A stretch of DNA of 62,506 nucleotides from Motilibacter deserti (GCF_011250635.1 NZ_JAANNP010000013.1:1-62506), one strand, 5' to 3'. Numbered from the stretch's first letter, positions 29,095-37,973 are shown. The notes: a model not told the origin generated them from the letters alone. A program made the numbers and translations.

Positions 29095-29751
29095 ATGTCG
29101 CGTCGCCTGTCCCCCGCGCTCGCCGCCCTCGTGCTCGGCCTCACCGCCGGCCTGACCGGGGCCGGGGCCGCGTCGGCCGCACCCGCCCCGGTCGCCCCGG
29201 AGCTGCTGGCGAGCGACGTACGCACCGGCGGCCCGGCCGTCGCGCCGTCCGGCGTACGCCCCCAGGGCCCTGCGACCGGGGACCGAGCGGCGAAGCCCCG
29301 CGCCGCCGCCACCAAGGACCGGGCGCCGCGGCCGGCCCGCACCGGCCTGCCGGCGGGGTCCGGGACCGGCAAGCGGATCGTCTACTCGATCGCGCGCCAG
29401 CAGGTCTGGCTGGTCGGCGCCGACGGCAGGGTGGCCCGGACGTACCTCGTCTCCGGGCGCCCCTCGCAGCCGGACCCGGGGACGTTCCGCGTCTACTCCA
29501 AGTCGATGCACACGAGCAGCTCGGTCTCGGACGCGACGATGAACTACATGGTCCGCTTCACCTACGGCGAGCGGACGGGCGCGCCGATCGGCTTCCACGA
29601 CATCCCCAAGAAGCGGAGCGGCGGCTACGAGCAGCGCCTCGCGGACCTCGGCAAGCCGCTCAGCGCGGGCTGCGTGCGCCAGGCCCCGGTCGACGCGGCC
29701 GCGCTCTGGAAGTTCGCGCCCGTCGGCACCAAGGTCGTCGTCACGCGCTGA
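29095..29751 (+). CDS. Secreted L,D-transpeptidase (YkuD domain)
   Basis: A 218-residue exported protein: signal peptide at 1-29 (LAALVLGLTAGLTGAGAASA), a Pro/Ala/Arg-rich linker at 30-88, then a YkuD domain. The catalytic His168 (GFHDIP) and Cys193 in LSAGCVRQ (SxGCxR motif) are in place. Such enzymes make 3-3 crosslinks in peptidoglycan or attach proteins to it. The domain is short and has no Ig-like or peptidoglycan-binding module. A GGGGG run lies just before the ATG, closer than usual. It ends before a hairpin shared with the convergent ohr gene. Confidence 0.88.
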   Translation: MSRRLSPALAALVLGLTAGLTGAGAASAAPAPVAPELLASDVRTGGPAVAPSGVRPQGPATGDRAAKPRAAATKDRAPRPARTGLPAGSGTGKRIVYSIARQQVWLVGADGRVARTYLVSGRPSQPDPGTFRVYSKSMHTSSSVSDATMNYMVRFTYGERTGAPIGFHDIPKKRSGGYEQRLADLGKPLSAGCVRQAPVDAAALWKFAPVGTKVVVTR

Positions 29752-29769
29752 GCGGCCCGACCAGCACGG

Positions 29770-29803
29770 CGCGCCCCACCCGCACCGCACGGGAGGGGGC
29801 GCG
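29770..29803. terminator. Hairpin between convergent L,D-transpeptidase and ohr
   Basis: CGCGCCCC-a-CCCG pairs with CGGG-ag-GGGGCGCG around a 7-nt loop, 18 nt past one stop and 16 nt before the other. Confidence 0.55.
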
Positions 29804-29819
29804 AGGCGCGGGGCAGGCG

Positions 29820-30236
29820 TCAGGCGAGCCCGAGGGAGACCTCGACGTTGCCGCGGGTCGCGTTGGAGTAGGGGCACACCTGGTGCGCCTTCTCCAGCAG
29901 CTCCCGGGCCGTGGCCTCGTCCACGCTCGGCAGCTCGGCCTCGATGGCGACCTGCAGCCCGAAGCCACCCTGGCCGTTGTCGCCGATGCCGACGTCGACG
30001 GTGATGGCGGTGTCGGTGAGCGAGATGCCCTCCTTGCGCGCCACGAGCTTCAGCGCGCCGTGGAAGCAGGCGGCGTAGCCGGCGGCGAAGAGCTGCTCGG
30101 GGTTGGTGGCGCCGCCGGGGCCGCCCATCTCCTTCGGCACCGCGAGCTCGACGTCGAGGACGCCGTCGCTCGAGCGCGAGTGGCCGTTGCGCCCGTCGCC
30201 GGTCGCGGTCGCCGAGGCGGTGTAGACAGCCTGCAT
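29820..30236 (-). CDS. ohr: Organic hydroperoxide reductase Ohr
   Basis: A 138-residue OsmC/Ohr-fold thiol peroxidase that reduces organic hydroperoxides. The two catalytic cysteines are Cys57 (YAACFHG) and Cys121 (QVCPYSNA), with the usual NPEQLFAAGYAACF block. ATG 30236 follows GGAGAGACC. The gene lies 62 nt downstream of its regulator on the same strand, an arrangement that gives peroxide-inducible expression. Confidence 0.95.
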   Translation of the reverse strand: MQAVYTASATATGDGRNGHSRSSDGVLDVELAVPKEMGGPGGATNPEQLFAAGYAACFHGALKLVARKEGISLTDTAITVDVGIGDNGQGGFGLQVAIEAELPSVDEATARELLEKAHQVCPYSNATRGNVEVSLGLA

Positions 30237-30298
30237 CGGTCTCTCCGTTCGTGTCGGTCCCGCCGGATGCGGGAGTGGCCGGGAGGATCTCCCCCGGC

Positions 30299-30736
30299 CT
30301 AGAGCGCGGCGACGGCCGCCGCTGCGCGCACCCGGGACAGCAGCGACTGCAGCTGCCCCAGGTCCGTGCCGTCGAGGTCGAGCGCGCAGCCCAGCCGCTC
30401 GGGCAGGTCCCGCAGCGTGTCGTGCAGCGCGAGCCCGGCCGGGGTGGGCGTGACGAGCACGACGCGCTCGTCGCGCGGGCTCCGCCCGCGGCGCACGTAG
30501 CCCTGCGCCTCCAGCCGCTTGAGCAGCGGCGAGAGCGTGCCGCTGTCCAGCGCCAGCGCCTCCCCGAGCTCGCCGACCGAGGCCTCGCCCCGACGCCACA
30601 GCACGAGCATCACGACGTACTGCGGATAGGTCAGCCCGAGCGGCTCGAGCACCGGCCGGTAGAGCGACGTCATGGCCCGCGAGGCGGCGTAGAGCGAGAA
30701 GCAGACCGCCTGCTCGAGCCCCGTCTCCTTGCTCAC
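30299..30736 (-). CDS. ohrR: OhrR, MarR-family organic peroxide sensor
   Basis: A 145-residue winged-helix repressor. The peroxide-sensing N-terminal cysteine is present (Cys12 in EQAVCFSLY). MarR features follow: LTYPQYVVMLVLW, the recognition helix ALDSGTLSPLLKRLEAQGYV, and the wing RSPRDERVVLV. Oxidation of the Cys releases DNA and derepresses ohr. The GTG at 30736 is used. A 20-bp inverted repeat centred about 25 nt upstream is the likely operator and implies autoregulation. Confidence 0.93.
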   Translation of the reverse strand: MSKETGLEQAVCFSLYAASRAMTSLYRPVLEPLGLTYPQYVVMLVLWRRGEASVGELGEALALDSGTLSPLLKRLEAQGYVRRGRSPRDERVVLVTPTPAGLALHDTLRDLPERLGCALDLDGTDLGQLQSLLSRVRAAAAVAAL

Positions 30737-30750
30737 GAGACAAGAGTAGG

Positions 30751-30770
30751 GCGCAATTCAGTTGTGCGCA
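30751..30770. promoter_or_regulatory. Probable OhrR operator
   Basis: GCGCA-attcagttg-TGCGC, with an AT-rich centre resembling known OhrR sites, lies 15-34 nt before ohrR. Confidence 0.6.
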
Positions 30771-30900
30771 ATCCTTCGCTCCAGGGCCCCGACGCGCCCC
30801 GCCCAATCCCCCACGCGGACTGGTACAGAACGCGTACTAGTCGGGCCTGCGCGCGCTTCCTACCGTCGGGGGCGTGACAACCGACCAGAAGGAGAACACC

Positions 30901-31782
30901 GTGACCCAGACCCAGGCGCAGACGCAGGCCCAGCCTCCGGCGCAGGGCTCGTCGCCGGAGTCGATCGAGCAGGACCGCGCCCTCAAGGCCAAGCACCGCG
31001 CCATGTGGGCGCTCGGGAACTACCCGGCCGTCGTGGACGAGGTCATCGCGCCGCTCGGCCCGATCCTCGTGGAGGCGAGCGGCGTACGCGCCGGCGAGCG
31101 CGTGCTGGACGTCGCCGCCGGCTCCGGCAACGTCGCGCTGCCCGCCGCGGCGGCCGGCGCCGACGTGCTCGCCACCGACCTCACGCCCGAGCTGCTCGAG
31201 GTGGGCCGCAAACAGGCGGACAGAGCGGGGGTGAGGCTCGAGTGGCAGGAGGCGGACGCGGAGGCGCTGCCGCTCGCGGACGCCAGCTTCGACGCGGTGC
31301 TCTCGTGCGTCGGCGTGATGTTCGCGCCGCACCACCAGCGCACCGCGGACGAGCTGGTCCGGGTCTGCCGGCCCGGCGGCCGCATCGGCCTCATCAACTG
31401 GACGCCGGAAGGCTTCATCGGGCAGCTGTTCGCCACGATGAAGCCGTACGCCCCGCCGCCCCCGCCCGGCGCCTCTCCCCCGCCGCTGTGGGGCTCCGAG
31501 GACCACGTCCGCACGCTGCTCGGCGACGCGGTCGTCGACGTGCAGGCGCGTCGGCAGGCGCTGCCGGTCTGCCGCTTCTCCAGCGGTGAGGAGCTGCGCG
31601 ACTTCTTCAAGGCGGTCTACGGGCCGACCATCGCGGTCTTCCGCTCGCTCGAGGGCGACGCGGAGCGCACTGCCGCGCTGGACGCCGCCATCGCCGACCT
31701 CGCTCGCCGCTTCACGGTGGGGGCCGGGGGGTCCTTCGAGATGGAGTGGGAGTACCTCCTGCTCACCGCCCTCCGGCGGTAG
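30901..31782 (+). CDS. SAM-dependent methyltransferase (UbiE-like)
   Basis: A 293-residue class I methyltransferase: motif I VLDVAAGSGNVALPAA, acidic loop DLTPELLEVG, motif IV FDAVLSCVGVMFAPHHQ and the post-motif VCRPGGRIGLINWTPEGF. A low-complexity Gln/Ala-rich N-terminus (TQTQAQTQAQ) precedes the fold, and a Pro-rich loop (YAPPPPPG) interrupts the middle. GTG 30901 is strongly favoured by AAGGAG 7 nt upstream; GTG 30874 would add nine residues. The substrate is unknown. It is divergent from ohrR with a 164-nt gap, so it may share stress-linked control, though nothing in the sequence proves this. Confidence 0.85.
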   Translation: MTQTQAQTQAQPPAQGSSPESIEQDRALKAKHRAMWALGNYPAVVDEVIAPLGPILVEASGVRAGERVLDVAAGSGNVALPAAAAGADVLATDLTPELLEVGRKQADRAGVRLEWQEADAEALPLADASFDAVLSCVGVMFAPHHQRTADELVRVCRPGGRIGLINWTPEGFIGQLFATMKPYAPPPPPGASPPPLWGSEDHVRTLLGDAVVDVQARRQALPVCRFSSGEELRDFFKAVYGPTIAVFRSLEGDAERTAALDAAIADLARRFTVGAGGSFEMEWEYLLLTALRR

Positions 31783-31790
31783 CCGGCGGA

Positions 31791-31824
31791 GGGACGGGCG
31801 CCCCGGTCGCGGGGCGCCCGTCCC
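31791..31824. terminator. Bidirectional terminator
   Basis: A perfect 14-bp stem (GGGACGGGCGCCCC) with a 6-nt loop lies between the convergent methyltransferase and fasciclin genes. Confidence 0.85.
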
Positions 31825-31834
31825 CACACGGGGG

Positions 31835-32449
31835 TCAGGACGGCAGCAGCACCCGGTCGAGGCCGTGCGCGACCTGGCGGTTGCCGACGTTGACGTCGGC
31901 GACCTTGACCTTCGCGTCCTTGGTCGCGGAGGACCCGTCGACGAGCCGGATCGACTGCCCGACGTCGACGGTGAAGGAGGGCCCGGCGACCGTGGCGAGG
32001 TTGACGCCGTCGGCCTGGCCCGCCGTCGTCGCGTCGACCGTCGCCGGCACGACGTGGTAGAGCAGCACGGACTCGACGGCGTCGATGCCGAGCGAGGCGA
32101 CCACCGCGAGGTTGGCCTGCTCGGCCTTGACGCTCGAGCCGGTCACGGAGATGACGAGCTTGCGGAAGGCCCGGTCGTCGGGCAGGAACGCGGTCAACGG
32201 GACGGTCCCGTCGGCCAGGAGCGCCAGCGGGGACGACGGCTTCGCGGCGAGGACCGCGAGGACCGCACCGCTGACGATGTCGTAGTCGTCGTCGTTGCGG
32301 TCGTAGGTCGGGCCGCCGCTGCCGAGGAGCACGGAGGCCAGGGGGACGGTGCCCAGGTCCGCGGCGGAGGCCGAGGGGGCGGTGGCGACGGCTGCGCTGC
32401 CGAGGAGAGCCGCAGCAGCAGACGTGGCGAGAAGTCGACGCATGTGCAT
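31835..32449 (-). CDS. Secreted fasciclin (FAS1) domain protein
   Basis: A 204-residue exported protein: signal peptide at 1-29 (RRLLATSAAAALLGSAAVATAPSASA), then one FAS1 domain. The domain's H1 block is LTAFLPDDRAFRKLV and the H2 block is VLLYHVVPATV, ending GNRQVAHGLDRVLLPS. FAS1 domains mediate adhesion and protein-surface contacts. The ATG at 32449 has AAGGG about 7 nt upstream, and a second ATG two codons later is equally possible. The start region of the domain carries an Asp-rich stretch (YDRNDDDYDI). It is monocistronic. Confidence 0.9.
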   Translation of the reverse strand: MHMRRLLATSAAAALLGSAAVATAPSASAADLGTVPLASVLLGSGGPTYDRNDDDYDIVSGAVLAVLAAKPSSPLALLADGTVPLTAFLPDDRAFRKLVISVTGSSVKAEQANLAVVASLGIDAVESVLLYHVVPATVDATTAGQADGVNLATVAGPSFTVDVGQSIRLVDGSSATKDAKVKVADVNVGNRQVAHGLDRVLLPS

Positions 32450-32537
32450 GGAAACGCCCTTTCGTGGACGGATCGGTGCGGCACTGCTCACGTTAGAGCC
32501 GGGCGCACCGCGTCGCCACCGGAAAGCGTGACGCCGC

Positions 32538-33149
32538 CTAGCGCGCCGCCCGCAGCTCGGCGGCGAGCGCCGCGGCCCGCGCGAGGTCCTCGCGCAGCGC
32601 CGCCATCGGCTGCCCCTTCGGGCCGAACCGGATCGCGGCCGACGGGTGGTAGGTGCACAGCACGCGACGTCCTGCGTAGTGCACATCAGCAAACCGCAGT
32701 TCACCGATTCGTACGCCAGGCTTCAGCACCCATTCGGCAGCCGTTCCGCCGAGCGTCACGATGAGGACGGGGTCGGCGAGCTCGATCTGCCGGGCGAGCC
32801 ACGGGCGGCAGCGGGCTACCTCACCGCGGGTCGGCTTCCGGTTCTTCGGCGGCCGGCACTTCAGCACGTTGGCCACCGCCACCCGGTCGCGCGGCAGCCC
32901 CGCCTCCTCCAGCAGCCCGTCGAGCAGCTGGCCCGCCTTGCCGACGAACGGGACCCCGGACTCGTCCTCCTGCGCGCCGGGCGCCTCCCCGACGAGCAGC
33001 ACGTCGGCGGAGTCGGGGCGTACGCCGGGGACGACGTTCGTGCGCGTCTCGACCAGCTCCGCGCACGCGACGCACCCCCGGACGGTGACCGCGAGCGACC
33101 TCCAGTCCGGCTGGGCGGGGGCGCAGCCGGCCGGGTCGAGGACGGTCAT
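32538..33149 (-). CDS. Family-4 uracil-DNA glycosylase
   Basis: A 203-residue Fe-S uracil-DNA glycosylase (UdgA/UDGa type) that removes uracil from DNA. Cluster cysteines Cys26 and Cys29 (RGCVACAEL) and later NVLKCRPP and VARCRPW are present. Catalytic motif 1 is GEAPGAQEDESGVPFVGKAGQLLD and motif 2 is TYHPSAAIRF. Its ATG overlaps the stop of the upstream hydrolase (ATGA), so it belongs to the alr-hydrolase operon. In related genomes tsaE/tsaB usually occupy this position. Confidence 0.93.
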   Translation of the reverse strand: MTVLDPAGCAPAQPDWRSLAVTVRGCVACAELVETRTNVVPGVRPDSADVLLVGEAPGAQEDESGVPFVGKAGQLLDGLLEEAGLPRDRVAVANVLKCRPPKNRKPTRGEVARCRPWLARQIELADPVLIVTLGGTAAEWVLKPGVRIGELRFADVHYAGRRVLCTYHPSAAIRFGPKGQPMAALREDLARAAALAAELRAAR

Positions 33150-34222
33150 CGCCCCGCCCCCGCGGCCGCCGGCTCGGCGCGCGCGAGCAGCCGCGCCAGG
33201 GCCGCGTCCACCGCGTCCGGGCGCTCGAGGACGACCATGTGCCCGGCCTCGGGGACGACCACCAGCTCGGCGTGCGGCAGCCGCGCGGCGATCGCACGAC
33301 TGTGGTCGGCGGGGGTCAACAGGTCCCGCTCCCCCACCAGCACGAGCGCGGGCAGCGGGGCGAGCGCGTCCAGCGCGCGCAGCTTGTCGTGCGCGGCGAA
33401 GGCGGGGAAGACCTCGGCGAGGGTCTGCACCGGCGTCGCGGCGACCATCTCGGTCACGAACGCGACGAGCTCGGGTGGCACGTCGCCGCCGAACGCGTAG
33501 CGCCGGGCCAGCGCGTACGCGACGTCGCCGGTCACCCGCCGGCCGCGCTCGACCAGCTGCGCCTGCCGCGTCGCCACCCGCAGGAGCGGCGGCGCGGTGC
33601 GGTGCACGAGGCGACCGGCGGCGGCCGGCAGCCCCAGGGTGACCTCGGCGAGCTGCCCCGGCGAGGTGGAGATGAGGGCGACGCCCACGACCCGCGGCCC
33701 GAAGAGCTCGGGGTGCTGGTCCGCGAGGGCCATGACCGTCATGCCGCCCATCGAGTGCCCGACGAGCACGACCGGCCCGTCCGGCGCGCACTCGGCCAGC
33801 ACCCGGGCGAGGTCCGCGCCGAGCTGGTCGATGACCGACCGGTCGAGCCGGGAGCGCGGGTCGGTGCCGCCCGATCGGCCGTGCCCGCGCTGGTCGAAGA
33901 GCACGAGCCGGGCGTACGGCGCGAGCGCGCGGCGCTGGTAGCGGAAGGCCCGCAGGTCGTTGCCGAAGCCGTGCACCAGCACGACGGTCAGCGGAGCGCA
34001 CCCCGGCCCGGGCTCGTCCACCTCGACGTGCAGGCGTACGCCGTCGTCCGTCATGACGTCGCGGCCCGGGGCGTCGGCAGGCCAGGGGAACGGCTCCCCG
34101 GCACGGCGGCGGCGGAGCACCCGGCGCTCGGCGAGCACGCCCACCGCAGCGCCCGCGGCGGCCAGCCCGAGCCCGGCGCCCACGACGCCCGCCCGCGGCA
34201 GCGCGGCGAGGCCGACCCTCAC
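33146..34222 (-). CDS. Alpha/beta-hydrolase
   Basis: A 358-residue hydrolase. The oxyanion block VLVHGFGNDLRAFR, FDQRGHGRSGG, the nucleophile elbow VGHSMGGM (Ser) and the late His in EAGHMVVLERP give a full triad. An N-terminal hydrophobic stretch (VVGAGLGLAAAGAAVGVLAE) suggests membrane anchoring. Starting at GTG 34222 makes a 4-nt overlap with the alr stop, and the position directly after alr is conserved in actinobacteria. The substrate is unknown. The stop overlaps the udg start in turn. Confidence 0.9.
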   Translation of the reverse strand: MRVGLAALPRAGVVGAGLGLAAAGAAVGVLAERRVLRRRRAGEPFPWPADAPGRDVMTDDGVRLHVEVDEPGPGCAPLTVVLVHGFGNDLRAFRYQRRALAPYARLVLFDQRGHGRSGGTDPRSRLDRSVIDQLGADLARVLAECAPDGPVVLVGHSMGGMTVMALADQHPELFGPRVVGVALISTSPGQLAEVTLGLPAAAGRLVHRTAPPLLRVATRQAQLVERGRRVTGDVAYALARRYAFGGDVPPELVAFVTEMVAATPVQTLAEVFPAFAAHDKLRALDALAPLPALVLVGERDLLTPADHSRAIAARLPHAELVVVPEAGHMVVLERPDAVDAALARLLARAEPAAAGAGR

Positions 34223-35361
34223 CCGTCCACCCAGACGCGGTGCACGCGCGGTCCGAGCCGGGCGACGATCTCGTAGGAGATGGTGCCCGCCGCCTGCGCC
34301 CACTCCTCGGCGGTCGGGGCTCCGTCGTCGCCCGCCCCGAACAGCACGACCTCGTCGCCCGCCGCCGCCGCGTCGTCGCCGAGGTCGAGCACGAACTGAT
34401 CCATGCAGACCCGCCCCGCGACCTTACGCCGCCGCCCCGCCGCCAGCACCGGGCCGCTCCCGGACGCGTGCCGCGGGACGCCGTCGGCGTAGCCGAGCGG
34501 CACGAGCCCGACCGTCGTGTCGCGGGGCGTGACATAGGCGTGCCCGTAGGACACGCCACTGCCCTCGGGGACCCGCTTCACGAGTGCCAGCTTGGCCGTC
34601 AGCGTCATCGCCGGGCGCAGGCCGTACGCCTCCGGCCCGCCGAGCTGCGGCACCGGGGAGAGCCCGTAGACCGCCAGCCCCGGCCGGACCAGGTCGAACC
34701 TCGCGTCGGGGCGGGTCAGGGTCGCCGCGCTGTTGGCGGCGTGCCGCACCTCGAGCCGCGCGCCGGCGCGCTCGGCGCGCTCCACGGCGTACGCGAAGGC
34801 GTCGAGCTGCTTGTCCACCGTCGGGTGGTCGGGGACGTCCGCCCACGCCAGGTGCGTCCAGACCCCCACGACGCGCACCGTGCCGTCGGCCTCGGCGCGC
34901 AGCGCGGTCGCGACGAGCTGGTCCCAGTCCGCGGCGGTCGCGCCACCGCGCGAGAGCCCGGTGTCGGCCTTGAGGTGCAGCCGGGCCGGCCGGCCCACGG
35001 CCCGCGCCGCGGCGACGGCCTCGTCGACGCCCCACACCGCAGACACCGAGAGGTCCACGTCCGCGGCGACCGCGTCGGCGAGCCGCGGCTCCCCCGGCGC
35101 GAGCAGCCAGGCCAGCAGCCGGCCGTCGACCCCGGCGGCGCGCAGCGCCAGGGCCTCCTCGAGCAGGGCGACGCCGAGCCAGCTGGCCCCCGCAGCGCGC
35201 GCGGCCCGGGCGGACGGGAGCAGCCCGTGGCCGTACGCGTCCGCCTTGACGACCGCGAGGACCTCGGCCTGCCCCGCGTGCGCGCGCAGCGACTCGACGT
35301 TCGACCGGATGGCGCCGAGGTCGATGCGCGCCGTACGCGAGGGCCCTAGCTCGTCTCCCAC
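34219..35361 (-). CDS. alr: Alanine racemase
   Basis: A PLP enzyme that interconverts L- and D-alanine for peptidoglycan. At 380 residues it is normal length, with the PLP lysine Lys39 in AVVKADAYGHG, HLKADTGLSRGG, the catalytic Tyr in GVSYGHAYVTP, and the C-terminal GRVCMDQFVLDLG. It starts at GTG 35361 and is first of the alr-hydrolase-udg chain, each gene overlapping the next. In the conserved backbone nnr should directly precede it; here a 16-kb block of accessory genes separates them. Confidence 0.96.
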   Translation of the reverse strand: MGDELGPSRTARIDLGAIRSNVESLRAHAGQAEVLAVVKADAYGHGLLPSARAARAAGASWLGVALLEEALALRAAGVDGRLLAWLLAPGEPRLADAVAADVDLSVSAVWGVDEAVAAARAVGRPARLHLKADTGLSRGGATAADWDQLVATALRAEADGTVRVVGVWTHLAWADVPDHPTVDKQLDAFAYAVERAERAGARLEVRHAANSAATLTRPDARFDLVRPGLAVYGLSPVPQLGGPEAYGLRPAMTLTAKLALVKRVPEGSGVSYGHAYVTPRDTTVGLVPLGYADGVPRHASGSGPVLAAGRRRKVAGRVCMDQFVLDLGDDAAAAGDEVVLFGAGDDGAPTAEEWAQAAGTISYEIVARLGPRVHRVWVDG

Positions 35362-35549
35362 GACCGACCATCCTGCCAGCCGGCCGGAGCCGCACCGGGC
35401 AGGCAGCCCGCCGCCGGGGCCGCCGGTCGAGCGTCCCGAGCCGGGACCGCGGAAGCATCCGAGAGTTCACCGTCCCATCGCGCGCGACCGGCCCGATGCG
35501 GGGTAGGGACCCCGGGGAAGCGAACACGACGAGGAAGGGGCACCTGGCC

Positions 35550-36590
35550 ATGGGCGAGGCCGAGACGGACGAGCTGGACCTGCCCGAGGGCACGGCGGCG
35601 GGCGCGGAGACCCCGGCGTCGCCGGTGAGCCACCTCCCGCCGGCGGTCGAGGTGGTCCCGCCGGACATCCGGAAGACCGTCGAGCCGACTCCCTTGGCGG
35701 AGGAGCTCTCGCACCTGCGCGTCGACGTCGACGAGGAGGGCGAGCCGATCCTGCTGCGCGCCGACGGCAGCGTCATCGACACGTGGCGCGAGGGCTACCC
35801 GTACTCCGAGCGCATGACCCGGCACGAGTACGACCGCACCAAGCGCGTCTTGCAGATCGAGCTGCTGAAGCTGCAGAACTGGATCAAGTCCTCGGGCGAG
35901 CGGCTGGTCATCCTCTTCGAAGGGCGCGACGCGGCCGGCAAGGGCGGCACGATCAAGCGGTTCACCGAGCACCTCAACCCGCGCGGCGCCCAGGTCGTCG
36001 CGCTCGAGAAGCCGTCCGAGCGCGAGCGCACGCAGTGGTACTTCCAGCGCTACGTCGCGCATCTGCCCGCGGCCGGCGAGATCGTGCTCTTCGATCGGTC
36101 CTGGTACAACCGCGCCGGCGTCGAGCGGGTCATGGGGTTCACGACCCCGTCGGAGTACCTCGAGTTCATGCGACAGGCGCCCGACCTCGAGCGCATGCTC
36201 GTCCGTTCCGGCATCCACCTGGTCAAGCTGTGGTTCTCGGTGTCGCAGGCCGAGCAGCGCACCCGCTTCCTCATCCGGCAGATCGACCCGGTACGCCAGT
36301 GGAAGCTCTCCCCGATGGACCTGGAGTCGCTCGACCGCTGGGACGACTACACCGAGGCGAAGGAGGCGATGTTCTTCTACACCGACACCGCCGACGCGCC
36401 GTGGACCGTGGTGAAGAGCAACGACAAGAAGCGCGCGCGGCTCGAGGCCATGCGCCACGTGCTCAACCGGTTCGACTACACCGGCAAGGACGCCGAGGTC
36501 GTCGGTCCGCCGGACCCGCTCATCGTCGGCCCGGCGGCCACCGTCTTCGAGCAGGGCGAGAACGGGGACGTGCTCTTCCCGAAGCTCTGA
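35550..36590 (+). CDS. ppk2: Polyphosphate kinase 2
   Basis: A 346-residue PPK2 enzyme transferring phosphate between polyphosphate and nucleoside (di)phosphates. Walker A (GRDAAGKGG) is at 125-133 and the Walker B/lid block LFDRSWYNRAGVERV is at about 180-194. The C-terminal QWKLSPMDLESLDRWDDYT motif is typical of single-domain PPK2. An N-terminal extension of about 50 residues, acidic and Pro-rich, is not part of the domain. AGGAAGGGG lies 9 nt before the ATG. The direction (ATP or GTP synthesis versus polymer synthesis) cannot be read from sequence. A long hairpin follows. Confidence 0.94.
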   Translation: MGEAETDELDLPEGTAAGAETPASPVSHLPPAVEVVPPDIRKTVEPTPLAEELSHLRVDVDEEGEPILLRADGSVIDTWREGYPYSERMTRHEYDRTKRVLQIELLKLQNWIKSSGERLVILFEGRDAAGKGGTIKRFTEHLNPRGAQVVALEKPSERERTQWYFQRYVAHLPAAGEIVLFDRSWYNRAGVERVMGFTTPSEYLEFMRQAPDLERMLVRSGIHLVKLWFSVSQAEQRTRFLIRQIDPVRQWKLSPMDLESLDRWDDYTEAKEAMFFYTDTADAPWTVVKSNDKKRARLEAMRHVLNRFDYTGKDAEVVGPPDPLIVGPAATVFEQGENGDVLFPKL

Positions 36591-36603
36591 CGCCCCCCTC
36601 GGC

Positions 36604-36650
36604 ATGAATGCGTCGTTCAAGCGAACCTATCGCTTGAACGACGCATTCAT
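36604..36650. repeat. Long inverted repeat D after ppk2
   Basis: A perfect 20-bp stem (ATGAATGCGTCGTTCAAGCG) with the 7-nt loop AACCTAT lies between convergent ppk2 and the yellow-like gene. The loop with its closing bases (GCGAACCTATCG) recurs in repeat E at about 51252. It is a likely terminator and relatively AT-rich for the genome. Confidence 0.9.
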
Positions 36651-36687
36651 CCGAGAAGGGACGCGCACCGACCGACGGTGCGGGAGG

Positions 36688-37872
36688 TCAGGGGCGCAGG
36701 CGCACCGGGGCGGCGTCGACCTTGGTGCGGAAGAGGACGTACGGCTTGCGGCGCAGGTCCTTGCCGCCGTGGTAGTCCGGGCCGCGGTGCAGCTGGTTCG
36801 CCGTGACGTACAGATATCCGTCCGCAGCGAGGGACATCGTGTCCGGCCAGAGCAGCCGCGGGTCGTGGACGACCGTGCGGAACGTCCCGCTGGCCGAGCG
36901 GCGGACGATCGCGTTGTGCTCGTACTGCGTGAGGTAGACCCCGCCGGCGGCGTCGGACTCGAGGCCGTCGGAGCCGCCGCCCTTCTCCCCGTGGTCTACG
37001 ACGGTCGCCGCGACATCGGCGTCGGAGACCGCTGGGTCGGCGAGCGCGTCGACGGAGACCGAGTAGAGCCGGCGGCTCGCGAGCGGGCAGTAGAACAGCC
37101 GCTCCCCGTCGGCGCTGATCGCGATGCCGTCGCTGCCGAGCGAGAGGTTCTTCGGCTGCTCGCCCTTGCGCCAGCTGTAGACGGGCCGCCCCTCGACCAG
37201 AGGCAGGAATCCAGGTTCCGCCTTCGTCGACGGGTGGTCGTGCAGCCGCCGCCACGAGCGCCCGGTGCCGAGCTCGACGACGACGATGCCGTTGGGGCCC
37301 GTGCTCGAGGAGTCGGTGAGGAAGGCGAGCCCGCCGTTGCCGCGGCGCAGGTCGAAGCGGACGTCGTTGAGATAGGACGTGGGCAGCGCGACGTCCTGCG
37401 GGACGAGGATCTTCGCGAACACGCGGTTCGTCGTCAGGTCCACCCCGACGAGCTTGGGCCCACCGTAGGTCGTCGGCGCGAACTTCGGGCTGCCGGTGTC
37501 CACGATCCACAACCGGTCTAGTGGGTCGACGACGACGCTCTGCACCGACACCAGGCGGTCCTGCTGCGGCCGCGCGTCATAGCGGTTGATCGTGGCGTTC
37601 GGGTACGCGACGGCCCGCCCGCCGCGCAGCTCGGCCACCGTCGCGGGCACGGTGTCGCCCCAGCGCGGGAAGTTGACGAAGACCCGGCCGAGGGCGGACA
37701 CGGTCACGCCGGTCGGCATCGGGCCGGAGAACGTGGCGACCGTCTCCAGCCGCCCGGCGGGCTGGTCGGCGGGCAGGGTGGGGGCCGGAGCCGCGTCGGC
37801 GCGGCCGCCGACGGCGAGCGTCGCGCCTCCGGCTGCGGCGGCGGCGAGGAATCCTCGGCGGGTCTGCGTCAT
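36688..37872 (-). CDS. Tat-exported yellow/MRJP-like (SMP-30 type) beta-propeller protein
   Basis: A 394-residue protein: twin-arginine signal TRRGFLAAAAAGG at 4-16, then a six-bladed propeller. Family features are VFVNFPRWGD, SVQSVVVDPLDRLWIVDTG, SYLNDVRFD, FLTDSSSTGPNGIVVVELGTGRSWR and SDGIAISADGERLFYCPL. They match the major royal jelly/yellow family, whose bacterial members are of uncertain, possibly lactonase-like, function. It starts at the ATG at 37872, close before the Tat motif. It is convergent with ppk2 and codirectional with the GH43 gene 101 nt upstream. Confidence 0.87.
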   Translation of the reverse strand: MTQTRRGFLAAAAAGGATLAVGGRADAAPAPTLPADQPAGRLETVATFSGPMPTGVTVSALGRVFVNFPRWGDTVPATVAELRGGRAVAYPNATINRYDARPQQDRLVSVQSVVVDPLDRLWIVDTGSPKFAPTTYGGPKLVGVDLTTNRVFAKILVPQDVALPTSYLNDVRFDLRRGNGGLAFLTDSSSTGPNGIVVVELGTGRSWRRLHDHPSTKAEPGFLPLVEGRPVYSWRKGEQPKNLSLGSDGIAISADGERLFYCPLASRRLYSVSVDALADPAVSDADVAATVVDHGEKGGGSDGLESDAAGGVYLTQYEHNAIVRRSASGTFRTVVHDPRLLWPDTMSLAADGYLYVTANQLHRGPDYHGGKDLRRKPYVLFRTKVDAAPVRLRP

Positions 37873-37973
37873 CTGGGCTCCTGGGGTCAGGGGGCGACGC
37901 CGATCCGCGTTCCCCGGCCCACCGGCCCCAACCCTCGGGCCTCGATCCCCGCGTGCCCCGGGCTCTCAGGCCC

